Source: Calditrichia bacterium
Lineage (GTDB): Bacteria; Calditrichota; Calditrichia; Calditrichales; J004
DNA: 64,000 nt
Assembly: GCA_020635035.1 (NCBI GenBank)
Contig: JACKAO010000003.1
Coordinates: 372,001 to 436,000 of the forward strand
Direction: 5' to 3'
Under the pieces are notes generated by a model. That model made no database searches and was not told the origin of the DNA. It saw only the letters and a list, made by a program, of their open reading frames with translations. Shown here piece by piece: positions 1-8,028 of the stretch (position 1 is the stretch's first letter; each line of letters opens with the position of its first letter). Position numbers and translations under genes: made by a program.

Positions 1-122
1 GCATTCAGATCGTTACTGCTGCCGATAAATATTTTGTTGTTAGCATTGTTTTTAATCCGGAAAACTCCCATCGGAGCAGAATGCTGTTTATAATCTTCTT
101 TTAATTCTTTTCGTGTCTTCAT
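1..122 (-). CDS. GIY-YIG nuclease-family protein, N-terminal fragment
   Basis: This reading frame runs leftward from an ATG at 122 and leaves the window at position 1, so only the first 40 residues are visible. A purine-rich ribosome site (AGGAAG) lies a few bases upstream of the ATG. The residues include the pattern MGVFRIKN, then NKIFIGSSNDL. This matches the opening of small GIY-YIG-type proteins, where the first strand (usually GIY or GVY) is followed by a lysine-rich turn and a YIG-like strand, here FIG. Catalytic residues further in cannot be seen. The family assignment is from motif resemblance only; function (repair nuclease, selfish nuclease or other) cannot be told from this fragment. 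Confidence 0.6.
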   Translation of the reverse strand, partial: MKTRKELKEDYKQHSAPMGVFRIKNNANNKIFIGSSNDLN

Positions 123-180
123 GATTTCTTCCTAAATAGTCAGATTTTATTTACAGGTTTCATATTAAGATGTTTCATAA

Positions 181-705
181 TTATTTCGTATAATTAAAAT
201 AATAATCCAAGACACCCAATTGCAGGGTAAAGATTTTACCGGGAGATTCTTCAAAGAGTTTTTGCAGATCCGCTTTCTTCATCCAGTGAATGTCACGGCA
301 TTCACTGTTTTGTGCTACAGGTTCTTTGTTTTCAACTTCACAGATAAAAACAAAACCAATCCATGGTTTGCCACCTTTAAATTGCTGCTGACAACAAAAA
401 GGAACAAAAGCAAAAGAACCGTCATCGTTAGGGGAATGTTCTCTTGTTTTTATATCCGGTTTAATTTTTAAAACCTGTAACCCTGTTTCTTCTTTTACTT
501 CACGCCTTAGTGCTTCGTACACATTTTCATAGCGATCAATCCACCCGGCCGGAATTTCCAATGTACCGGAGTAGATAGGATCCCACTGTGGTTTCCAGCG
601 GGTTTGTACCAGGATTTCTGTTTCTCCGCCATGCTGTCTTTCGATGATGGCGGATACAACAGGGATTGAAATGTTAAGTTTATCAAGATCTATTTTTTGA
701 GCCAT
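181..705 (-). CDS. Nudix hydrolase
   Basis: A 174-residue protein with a complete Nudix box around residues 53-75: glycine, five residues, glutamate, seven residues, then REVKEETGL, fitting the G-x5-E-x7-REUxEExGU consensus. The glutamates that bind the catalytic metal are present. Nudix enzymes hydrolyse nucleoside diphosphates linked to another moiety, and substrates range from oxidised nucleotides to ADP-ribose and NADH. The sequence before the box (TLEIPAGWID) is the common ADP-ribose-pyrophosphatase-like lead-in, but that does not fix the substrate. The protein is short and cytosolic, with no signal peptide. It faces the next gene divergently across 164 bases and is followed by the GIY-YIG gene on the same strand. 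Confidence 0.9.
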   Translation of the reverse strand: MAQKIDLDKLNISIPVVSAIIERQHGGETEILVQTRWKPQWDPIYSGTLEIPAGWIDRYENVYEALRREVKEETGLQVLKIKPDIKTREHSPNDDGSFAFVPFCCQQQFKGGKPWIGFVFICEVENKEPVAQNSECRDIHWMKKADLQKLFEESPGKIFTLQLGVLDYYFNYTK

Positions 706-869
706 TCTAACATTTGTCCTTTTGATATTGTTACTCCAATAATATTGTTTTTTCGTGTTTGATCAAAAAGTAAAACTTTAAAATGAAAACTTTTTAATCA
801 TTAAAAAAGAATTTTTATTACTGAAGACTAGTTATAAACGAATTGTAACGACAGTCAATCAGGGATAAT

Positions 870-1742
870 ATGGAAACTTTTGTCAACTTCTTTGAAAACA
901 TACCCACTGTTTACAGAACCGCCATATTAGTAAGTGGTTTATTCATTTTCTGGATGATGGAAGGTATCATTCCATTATCGAAAATATCTTACAAACGCTA
1001 CAAACATGCTGCATTAAATATTTTTTTCATGCTAACAACAGTAATTGTGAACCTTGGATTTGCCTTTTTTCTTGTCAGGACAAGTGAGTATGTAGCTGAA
1101 AATCAGGTTGGGTTTCTATATGTTGTCGTACTTCCGCTTTGGCTCAAAATTATTATTGGCTTGCTTTTGATGGATCTGATCAGTGCATATTTAATCCATT
1201 GGATTCTGCATAAAGTTAAATGGATGTGGAAATTTCATATTATTCATCATACCGATACAAAAGTGGATGTAACCACATCACTGCGTGCTCATCCTGGCGA
1301 AAGTGTGTTCCGCTTTGTATTTACAATAATTGCTGTGATGGTTTCGGGTGCACCCATTGGAATTGTGATGATTTATCAGTCTATGTCGGCGATGTTATCG
1401 CAGTTCAATCATGCCAATATCAGTTTACCTGCAAAGTTAGATCTGCTGCTTTCTTATATTCTAGTCTCGCCTAATATGCACAAAGTGCATCATCACTTTA
1501 AGCAACCACTAACCGATACAAATTATGGAAATATTTTTTCTGTTTGGGACAGGCTTTTTAATACGTTTGCCAGTGTGGATAGTCCGGAACAAGAACTTGT
1601 TTATGGACTTGACACACACATGGAAAGTAGGGAGCATGAGAATATTGCCAACCTGCTGGCTATACCATTCCAAAAATACCGCCCGCCTTTAAACGCCAAA
1701 TTCGGATCAGAAAAAAACAGTGCCGGCAAGAATCTGTCTTAG
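870..1742 (+). CDS. Sterol desaturase / fatty acid hydroxylase-family membrane protein
   Basis: A 290-residue integral membrane protein with about four hydrophobic spans: near residues 14-32, 48-68, 88-112 and 148-172. It carries the histidine clusters that bind the di-iron centre of this superfamily: HWILH, HIIHH and HKVHHH, with a further histidine in HANISL. Members hydroxylate or desaturate C-H bonds of lipids (sterols, carotenoids, fatty acids, alkylglycerols) using oxygen, and the substrate here is unknown. An AGGG ribosome site sits just before the ATG. The C-terminal end overlaps the convergent channel gene by four bases, so the two share a stop region and no terminator separates them. 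Confidence 0.88.
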   Translation: METFVNFFENIPTVYRTAILVSGLFIFWMMEGIIPLSKISYKRYKHAALNIFFMLTTVIVNLGFAFFLVRTSEYVAENQVGFLYVVVLPLWLKIIIGLLLMDLISAYLIHWILHKVKWMWKFHIIHHTDTKVDVTTSLRAHPGESVFRFVFTIIAVMVSGAPIGIVMIYQSMSAMLSQFNHANISLPAKLDLLLSYILVSPNMHKVHHHFKQPLTDTNYGNIFSVWDRLFNTFASVDSPEQELVYGLDTHMESREHENIANLLAIPFQKYRPPLNAKFGSEKNSAGKNLS

Positions 1743-2812
1743 ATAGTCTTTGCTGCCTGGGGCCAGTCTTCCGGTGTTAGAAAAAGTTTTTGAGTCGGGT
1801 AAGCAAATTCAATTTTGTTCTCCTGGAATTTCTGAAATATTTCCAGGTTAATTGCCTGCTGAATATCCATGTAAATATTGTAATCCGGCGTGTGAATCCA
1901 GTAGACAATTTCAAAATTTAAGGAGAAATTGCCAAATTCTTTGAAGTGTGCACGATCAAAGCGGGTTTGTTCTTTACTTTCAATAATTTCTTTTATCATG
2001 CCCGGGATAATTTCCAGTTTATCCTTGGGCGTCTGGTAGATAACCCCGACTCCAAATACAACCCGGCGCTCCTGCATACGCTTGTAATTCCGGATGCGGC
2101 TGCTCAAAAGATCACTGTTCGAAAAAATAAGTTGCTCTCCGGAGAGACTACGAATTCGTGTCGTTTTCAATCCTATGTGTTCAATGGTTCCCAAATAGTT
2201 ATCAATAATAATAAAATCACCCATAACAAATGGCTTATCAAGGACGATTGATAACGATGCGAATAAGTCACTGAGTATATTCTGTACTGCAAGGGCTACT
2301 GCTACACCACCGACACCCAGCCCGGCTACGAGCGCTGTAATGTTGACACCCATATTATCAAGGGCAACCAGCACCAGTACTGTCCACAAAATTAATTTCA
2401 GAATAAATCCGAGCGCGGTAAATGTAGTAACACCTGCTGCATCTTCATCAATTTTATGTTTTCTGTATCGATTGATAAAGAACGAAATTATGCCGCTTCC
2501 CCATAGGGCAGCCTGGAATAACATTGCAATGATGAATATGATGTCGCTTATTCTGGTGATTTTATCCGAAACTTCAAGGACACGCATACCTGTATATAAA
2601 GCAATTATAAGAATTACGAGAGCATGAATTTTTTTAATAAGTTCGGCTACAAGATCATCAATATCTGTTTTAGTTGTAGAAGCAAAACGCTGGATCTTTT
2701 TATAGACTATTTTTCTTGCTGAAATTAATACCACATAACCGACAAAAAAGATTGATACTGCAATCAGCCATAATTTTACAGGATTGTTGTAGAATATTTT
2801 TTCTAAAAACAT
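1739..2812 (-). CDS. MscS-family small-conductance mechanosensitive channel
   Basis: A 357-residue membrane protein with an N-terminal span (residues about 13-32), two further spans (about 65-85 and 95-115), and the glycine/alanine-rich pore helix GLGVGGVAVALAVQNIL. This is followed by a soluble beta domain starting DLFASLSIVLDKPFVMGD, the classical MscS order. Such channels open under membrane tension to release solutes at hypo-osmotic shock; homologues can also be regulated ion channels. A charged stretch (KKIQRF..TTKTDIDDL) follows the first span. The start is an ATG without a strong ribosome site. Its 3' end overlaps the convergent hydroxylase gene. Confidence 0.92.
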   Translation of the reverse strand: MFLEKIFYNNPVKLWLIAVSIFFVGYVVLISARKIVYKKIQRFASTTKTDIDDLVAELIKKIHALVILIIALYTGMRVLEVSDKITRISDIIFIIAMLFQAALWGSGIISFFINRYRKHKIDEDAAGVTTFTALGFILKLILWTVLVLVALDNMGVNITALVAGLGVGGVAVALAVQNILSDLFASLSIVLDKPFVMGDFIIIDNYLGTIEHIGLKTTRIRSLSGEQLIFSNSDLLSSRIRNYKRMQERRVVFGVGVIYQTPKDKLEIIPGMIKEIIESKEQTRFDRAHFKEFGNFSLNFEIVYWIHTPDYNIYMDIQQAINLEIFQKFQENKIEFAYPTQKLFLTPEDWPQAAKTI

Positions 2813-2932
2813 AAGTCACTCTATTTTTTAAAGGGATTCAAAAGAAATAATATTGCGTTAAGATAACGACATTTGTGTTAAAGATTTGAAAGGTGAAATA
2901 AACAACCAACACCTTTTTTTAAGCTGAAGTAA

Positions 2933-3256
2933 TTAACTTAGTAAACTAAGCAAACGCTCAAAATAATCCTGAATCTCATCAATGGAAAAAGAACGGCTGA
3001 GCCGTTTATATTCGCGTCCTTCGGCAAATATTATCACCGTTGGTACACTAAAAACCGTAAATTGACCCGCTATTTCTGGTTTTTCCACAGTATTAAGATA
3101 AACAAAACCAATGTTTTCGTATTGCTCAACCAGTTCTTCCACTTTTGGACGCAAAACTTTACACACATTACATTGCGGGGTAGAAAAGTAAGCAACGTAC
3201 ACGGGCTTTTGGCTCACTGTTTCTTTAAAATCGGATAAGGTTTGATTGTCATTCAT
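2933..3256 (-). CDS. Thioredoxin-family protein
   Basis: About 107 residues with a thioredoxin fold signature: strand YVAYFSTPQ, then the redox motif CNVC, then the cis-proline segment FSVPTVIIFAEG. The motif CNVC replaces the usual CGPC, so the redox potential may differ from housekeeping thioredoxin. I chose the ATG at 3256 because it overlaps the stop of the upstream gene as ATGA, a common arrangement for translational coupling. An in-frame ATG at 3286 would add ten residues but lies 34 bases inside the upstream gene. No signal peptide is visible, so action in the cytosol is likely. The gene is probably co-transcribed with the exported protein upstream. Confidence 0.88.
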   Translation of the reverse strand: MNDNQTLSDFKETVSQKPVYVAYFSTPQCNVCKVLRPKVEELVEQYENIGFVYLNTVEKPEIAGQFTVFSVPTVIIFAEGREYKRLSRSFSIDEIQDYFERLLSLLS

Positions 3257-3786
3257 TTCAGGCGTGTCCAGTAGTTTTTTAACCATTCGTTGTAATTATT
3301 GTCTTTAAAAGACAGCTCAAAAGTTTCGATGAATTCATCTCTATTTTTTATTTCCAGTGTCAGACGGGCTTTTAGGGTTGGCGGAGCATTTTCACTTTTT
3401 TCGGATACAAAAACAAATTTTTGAGAATCACTCATGGTTGAATCCAGTGCATAATAATTAACATATCCTTCACTGTTGAACTCGCGTAAAATAAAAGTTT
3501 GCCGTCCCTGGTCATAACTAAAATAAGCGTGATCGCTGTGTGTTTCTCCTTTTGGATTTTTCTCCTGTGGTTCAAATCGTGATGTGTTTTCCTGGTAAAG
3601 ATAAGTTCTGTTCATAATAAATCGGTATTCACGACTTCCTTTGCCAATGCCTGCTTTACCCGTTTCATGACCCTGCCATTTTCCTGCAAAATAATCGTAG
3701 CGCTGCCACAGATCTTCCATTTCATTTTGTTGAGCAAGCAGTAATACTGGAAAAAGAAAAAGTAAGATCAGATATTTATTCATCAT
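3253..3786 (-). CDS. Exported protein, lipocalin-like / DUF1579-like
   Basis: A 177-residue protein that starts with a clear signal peptide: Met-Met-Asn-Lys, a leucine-rich core, then a probable cleavage after LLLAQ. The mature part has the spaced pattern FAGKWQGHETG, YRFIMNRTYL, HSDHAYFSYD and TFILREFNSEG, which looks like an antiparallel barrel of alternating strands. It resembles DUF1579-type small barrel proteins by eye. I do not recognise a defined function. It lies four bases downstream of the ABC-F gene and its stop overlaps the thioredoxin start, so the three minus-strand genes look like one transcription unit. The protein is probably periplasmic. Confidence 0.75.
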   Translation of the reverse strand: MMNKYLILLFLFPVLLLAQQNEMEDLWQRYDYFAGKWQGHETGKAGIGKGSREYRFIMNRTYLYQENTSRFEPQEKNPKGETHSDHAYFSYDQGRQTFILREFNSEGYVNYYALDSTMSDSQKFVFVSEKSENAPPTLKARLTLEIKNRDEFIETFELSFKDNNYNEWLKNYWTRLK

Positions 3787-3790
3787 TAAC

Positions 3791-5755
3791 TCATTGTGTT
3801 TTTATTGTTTCCAAAAGCTCTTCCAGCAGTAACTGGTTTTTCTCCCATTGCTGTTCCTGAAGAGTAGTTTCGCTTTCATTTTCTTTATATTCTTTGTTAA
3901 GCAGTGTCACACGTTCCGGGTCATTATAGGTTTCCGGTTCGGCCAGAAGTTGTTCCAGCTCGGCTTTGCGTTTTGCAAGCTTCTCTAAATTTGATTCGGA
4001 ATCATCAATCAGTTTTTTTAGGCGGTTTCTTTTCTTGCTTATTTCCTGTCGGGCTTCTGCTTCCAGGCGTTTCTGATCTTTGCTTTTAAATCCGGCGTTC
4101 TGCGAATTTTCTTTTGGCTTTTTGTCTGTGGTCTCTTCATGAACCGAGATGTTTGTATTGTAATACTGTTGTCTTTTGGATAGATAATAACTGTAATTTC
4201 CGGGATAATCAAAAAACTTACCATTACGAATTTCAATCACTCTTTTTACCAGTCGATCTAAAAAATAGCGATCGTGAGAAATAACCAGCAAAGTTCCTTC
4301 GTAATCACGTAATGCCTGTTCAAGAGCATTTTTTGATGAGATATCAAGGTGATTTGTTGGTTCATCCATGATCAGGAAATTACAAGGAGAAAGCAGAATC
4401 TTAGCCAGGGAGACCCGTGCTTTTTCACCACCGGACAGGACGGCTATTTTTTTATTTACATCATCTCCGTGAAAGCCAAACAATCCGAGAATATCGCGCA
4501 TACGGGTCCGGAAGGAAGGAGCGGCAGTATCGTTTACTTCATCAAAAATGGTGCTGTTGATCTTTAGGGCATCGATCTGGTGCTGTGCATAATAACCTAT
4601 ATTTACGCGTTCACCGATTTTTATTGTGCCCTGTTGCGGTTTAAGATCGCCATAAATCAGTTTGGTTAAGGTTGTTTTTCCCTGGCCGTTTTCCCCAACA
4701 AGGGCAATTTTTTCACCGCGTTCGATATTTAAATCCAACTGGCTGATCACCGGGGTTTCAGAATAGCCAAATTCCAGGTTGTTTATGTTTAAAACTTCTT
4801 TAAAACTTTTAACATCAGCCTGTATTTTAAACCGGAAATTAACTGCTTCCGGGGGTAGCTCGATCAGTTCCATCTTTTCGAGCATTTTTACACGGCTTTG
4901 TACCTGAGCGGCTTTTGTATTTTTGTATCTGAATCGATCGATAAATTTCTGGATATGTGCACGTTCTTCTTTTTGAGCTTCATATGCTTTAATAAGCTGC
5001 TCTTTTTCCAGTTCTTTTTTCTCTTCATAAAAATGGAAATTGCCGGTATATGTTTTGAGCTTGCGATTTTCTAATTCGGCTATCTCAAGGATTGTTCTAT
5101 CGAGAAAAAAGCGGTCGTGTGATATGATTACAATACTGCCTTTAAATGATTGCAGATATTCCTCCAGCCATTCCAGCGAATATAAATCAAGGTGATTGGT
5201 TGGCTCATCCATCAGCAGAAGATCTGGTTGTTGTAAAAGCAAACGAGCCAAATGACCACGCATGCGCCAACCACCGCTGAATTCAAGGATAGAACGATCG
5301 AAATCCTTTTCTTTGAAGCCCAGGCCGGTTAAAACTTTTTTAGCAGAAGATTCTATTGTGTACCCGCCCAGCAGATTGAACCTGTCTTCGAGCTGCCCAA
5401 GTTTTTTTATAAGTGTTTCCTGGCCCGGTTGCTTATCCAGCTGTTCATGGATACTGCTAATTTCTTTCTCGATATCCAGCAGTTCCTGGTGACCTTCAAG
5501 TACCAGGTCTAAAAGGGATTTTGCATCAAAAACGATTTCTTCCTGCGGTAAATAACCAATCCGGTAATCTTTAGGTGTCTGGATATTACCGGAATCCGGC
5601 TGATATTCGCCTGTGATAATTCGAAACAGTGTTGTTTTACCGGCACCGTTTGGACCAATCAGGCCAATTCTTCTGCCTGGCTTAATTGTCCAGCTGATGT
5701 CATCAATTATGGTAAAATTGCCGATAGTATAAGTAAGGTTTTGGATTTGCAGCAT
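3791..5755 (-). CDS. ABC-F family ATPase (ribosome-associated type)
   Basis: A soluble protein of about 654 residues with two ABC nucleotide-binding domains in one chain and no membrane span. The first has Walker A GPNGAGKTT and signature FSGGW; the second has GENGQGKTT and LSGGEKARVS. Both have Walker B segments leading into MDEPTNHLD. Between them lies a charged helical linker (about residues 240-310, the P-site tRNA-interaction motif region of ABC-F proteins), and a lysine/glutamate-rich coiled coil forms the C-terminal 110 residues, as in Uup and YfmR. ABC-F proteins act on the ribosome to relieve stalls or antibiotic blocks. I chose the ATG at 5755 over a TTG at 5767 because it gives the usual MLQIQNL start. 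Confidence 0.93.
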   Translation of the reverse strand: MLQIQNLTYTIGNFTIIDDISWTIKPGRRIGLIGPNGAGKTTLFRIITGEYQPDSGNIQTPKDYRIGYLPQEEIVFDAKSLLDLVLEGHQELLDIEKEISSIHEQLDKQPGQETLIKKLGQLEDRFNLLGGYTIESSAKKVLTGLGFKEKDFDRSILEFSGGWRMRGHLARLLLQQPDLLLMDEPTNHLDLYSLEWLEEYLQSFKGSIVIISHDRFFLDRTILEIAELENRKLKTYTGNFHFYEEKKELEKEQLIKAYEAQKEERAHIQKFIDRFRYKNTKAAQVQSRVKMLEKMELIELPPEAVNFRFKIQADVKSFKEVLNINNLEFGYSETPVISQLDLNIERGEKIALVGENGQGKTTLTKLIYGDLKPQQGTIKIGERVNIGYYAQHQIDALKINSTIFDEVNDTAAPSFRTRMRDILGLFGFHGDDVNKKIAVLSGGEKARVSLAKILLSPCNFLIMDEPTNHLDISSKNALEQALRDYEGTLLVISHDRYFLDRLVKRVIEIRNGKFFDYPGNYSYYLSKRQQYYNTNISVHEETTDKKPKENSQNAGFKSKDQKRLEAEARQEISKKRNRLKKLIDDSESNLEKLAKRKAELEQLLAEPETYNDPERVTLLNKEYKENESETTLQEQQWEKNQLLLEELLETIKTQ

Positions 5756-5907
5756 CTTTAAACTCAAAATAATACAGATAAAATTTAGCTAAAGTTATAA
5801 ATCACAGCAACTCAGATAGTTAATAAAAAACCAGTATTTGAACTTATCGGTTGATTGTAAAGTATATGCATTCTAATTTCTTTATTATAACCTAAATTAT
5901 AGCAGAT

Positions 5908-6828
5908 ATGAATCCTGATTTTCTGTCTTTTGAAGATTTAAGCTATCCTGAACTTGAAAAAATGGACCGCAATAAAACTGTGTTTGTTTTATCGGTAGGT
6001 CCTTTGGAAGAACACGGTCCCCATCTCCCATTTGGTGTTGATGTTTTTGTTGCTGAATTTATGGCAGAAAAGCTTATGACAGCAATAAAGAAAAATTATC
6101 CGGATTTCACTATTATTAAATTTCCACCTCTGTATATTGGCAGTGGAGGTATTCGCTGGTTAGGTACGATTAACAGCAAACAGCGCACAATGCGTAAAGT
6201 TGTTGAAGATTATTGCCGTCATCTGGGGCGCCATGGATTTAAGTATGTTTTGATCAGTAATGGGCATGGTGGCTTAGGGCATGTTGTCGCGCTCGAAGAA
6301 GCATCAAGACGCTGTTCGCGTAAATATGATATGTCCATTATTTCACCCAGCGGACGAGTTGCATTTGATCTCTTGACCGGTAAATACATTTCCGAAGTTG
6401 AAGAGCAGATGAATCATAAATTCAGCGCTGAAGAGATTGAAATGCTTAAAACAGATCATCATGCCGGTTGGTGGGAGACAGCAGTCATGTTGCTGATGAA
6501 GCCGCACCTTGTAAAAGAAGTTTTCAAGGAATTAAAACCCTACCATCTTACCCAGGTTCAGCGGGCAATGAATAAAAAGTATCCCGGTGATCAGGGTTAT
6601 CGTGGATATCCGGCGATGGCAACTAAAGAATATGCCCAGGCTGTTGTCGAAGTTATGGTTAAACACACAATGGACCTTGTAGCTGAGTGGTTAAAAGGCA
6701 GCGATATAACAAAAAAAGCATCTTCTCCGCTTTACAAGATGCTTTTTTTTAGAACAAATTTTGACAGGACGATAATTCTTAGTCTGCTTTCTTTGCTGAT
6801 TATTTCGATCTATCTAATCTTTTCATAG
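5908..6828 (+). CDS. Creatininase-family hydrolase with C-terminal membrane anchor
   Basis: A 306-residue protein with creatininase-fold metal motifs: GPLEEHGPHLPFGVD near residues 31-45, then NGHGG and HHAGWWETA, which carry the Glu, His and Asp ligands of this amidohydrolase family. Family members cleave cyclic or linear amides (creatinine, formylated riboflavin precursors, mycofactocin peptides), and the substrate here is unknown. Unusually, the chain continues past the enzymatic domain with about 35 residues containing a hydrophobic helix (IILSLLSLLIISIYLIF) at the very C-terminus, which suggests membrane tethering. A strong hairpin lies inside the coding sequence just before this tail. 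The gene converges on fabV with only four bases between them. Confidence 0.85.
   Translation: MNPDFLSFEDLSYPELEKMDRNKTVFVLSVGPLEEHGPHLPFGVDVFVAEFMAEKLMTAIKKNYPDFTIIKFPPLYIGSGGIRWLGTINSKQRTMRKVVEDYCRHLGRHGFKYVLISNGHGGLGHVVALEEASRRCSRKYDMSIISPSGRVAFDLLTGKYISEVEEQMNHKFSAEEIEMLKTDHHAGWWETAVMLLMKPHLVKEVFKELKPYHLTQVQRAMNKKYPGDQGYRGYPAMATKEYAQAVVEVMVKHTMDLVAEWLKGSDITKKASSPLYKMLFFRTNFDRTIILSLLSLLIISIYLIFS
6711..6749. terminator. Bidirectional hairpin terminator inside the creatininase gene
   Basis: Arms 6711-6724 and 6736-6749 are perfect inverted complements (core AGCATCTT / AAGATGCT) with an 11-base loop, flanked by seven A residues on the left and a run of T on the right. Either strand therefore gives a stem followed by a U-run. 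It lies about 85 bases past the fabV stop on the minus strand, a natural terminator position for fabV, but within the 3' part of the convergent creatininase frame. Confidence 0.7.
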
Positions 6829-6832
6829 AAAA

Positions 6833-8017
6833 TTAATCTTCAAAACCAACCATGGGCGAAATATCTGCATCATAGTCAACGCCTGCAAGACCGAAACCGA
6901 AAAGCTTTAAAAATTCAGCCCGGTATCCTTCAAAATCCGATAATTCATGAATGTTTTCTGTTTTAATCCTTGGCCAGATTTCATTCACTTTTGCTTGTAT
7001 ATCTTTGGCCATTTCCAAATCATCAAGTCTTAGGCGGCCGTCATCATCTGTTTGTGGCTCGTCTGTATAAAGCCGATCCCTATACATGCGGTAAATTTGC
7101 TCAATACAGCCTTCATGCGTTCCTTTTTCTTTCATGATTTTATACAAAATAGAAATATAAAGAGGAACGACCGGAATGGCGCTGCTGGCCTGGGTAACCA
7201 GCGCTTTCATAACAGCAACAAATGATTTTCCGTTTTTTGTCTCCAGGAGTTTATTCAATCGTGCAGATGTTTTATCCAGGTCTTCTTTTGCCTGACCTAT
7301 GGTACCTTCCCAATAGATTGGCCAGGTGAGTTCAGTCCCAATATAAGTATATGCCACAGTCTGGCATCCTTCTGCTAACAAACCGGCATCATTTAAATGA
7401 TTTATCCACATTTCCCAGTCTTCACCGCCCATAACAGTGATTGTATCCTGAATTTCTTTCTCAGAAGCAGGTTCAAGATGTACATCATGGATTTCAATTT
7501 TATCAGTGTTCAGAGTTTTTCCATCATAAGTCTGATCAATAGGCTTTAAAACCGAGGATGCTACTTCGCCTGTTTTGGGATGAACCCTTCGTGGTGCTGC
7601 CACGCTGTAAATAACCAGATCAAAAGGTTTAAACTCTTTTTTAGCCAGATCAATTACCTGGTCTTTAATTTCATCCGAGAAAGCGTCTCCATTAATACTT
7701 CTGGCTTTCAGGCCTTCTTTTTTTGCAAATTTCTCAAAGGCGACAGAATTATACCAACCCGCAGTGGCTGTTTTACTTTCAGTGGGTTCTTTTTCAAAAA
7801 AAACAGCGAGTGTTGCAGCTCCTGAACCAAAAGCAGCTGAAATACGTGATGCCAATCCATATCCCGTGGACCCGCCGATTACAAGAACACTTTTGGGGCC
7901 ATCATTAATCTTTCCATTTTTACGTACATAATTAATTTGCTCTTCAACATGTTTTGCACACCCTTCAGGATGAGCTGTAAGGCAAACAAAACCGCGAATT
8001 CTGGGCTTTATAACCAT
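6833..8017 (-). CDS. fabV: Trans-2-enoyl-acyl carrier protein/CoA reductase, FabV type
   Basis: A 394-residue protein that follows FabV along its length. The N-terminus reads VIKPRIRGFVCLTAHPEGC. The cofactor site is VIGGSTGYGLASR, and APRRVHP falls in the substrate-loop region. The active-site pair Y-x8-K is visible in YWEGTIGQAK. FabV catalyses the last reduction of the fatty-acid elongation cycle using NADH and is an alternative to FabI; it is also known as trans-2-enoyl-CoA reductase. The ATG has a good ribosome site (AAGGAG). The gene lies 11 bases downstream of pgi on the same strand and probably shares its transcript. Length matches the family (about 395-400). Confidence 0.96.
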   Translation of the reverse strand: MVIKPRIRGFVCLTAHPEGCAKHVEEQINYVRKNGKINDGPKSVLVIGGSTGYGLASRISAAFGSGAATLAVFFEKEPTESKTATAGWYNSVAFEKFAKKEGLKARSINGDAFSDEIKDQVIDLAKKEFKPFDLVIYSVAAPRRVHPKTGEVASSVLKPIDQTYDGKTLNTDKIEIHDVHLEPASEKEIQDTITVMGGEDWEMWINHLNDAGLLAEGCQTVAYTYIGTELTWPIYWEGTIGQAKEDLDKTSARLNKLLETKNGKSFVAVMKALVTQASSAIPVVPLYISILYKIMKEKGTHEGCIEQIYRMYRDRLYTDEPQTDDDGRLRLDDLEMAKDIQAKVNEIWPRIKTENIHELSDFEGYRAEFLKLFGFGLAGVDYDADISPMVGFED

Positions 8018-8028
8018 TTTTCTCCTTA

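Noticed and set aside
2889..2917. Seven-base hairpin followed by T residues between the thioredoxin and MscS genes
   Set aside because: The T-run follows the stem on the plus strand, but both flanking genes are transcribed from the minus strand, so it is not a terminator for either. The stem is short and AT-rich.
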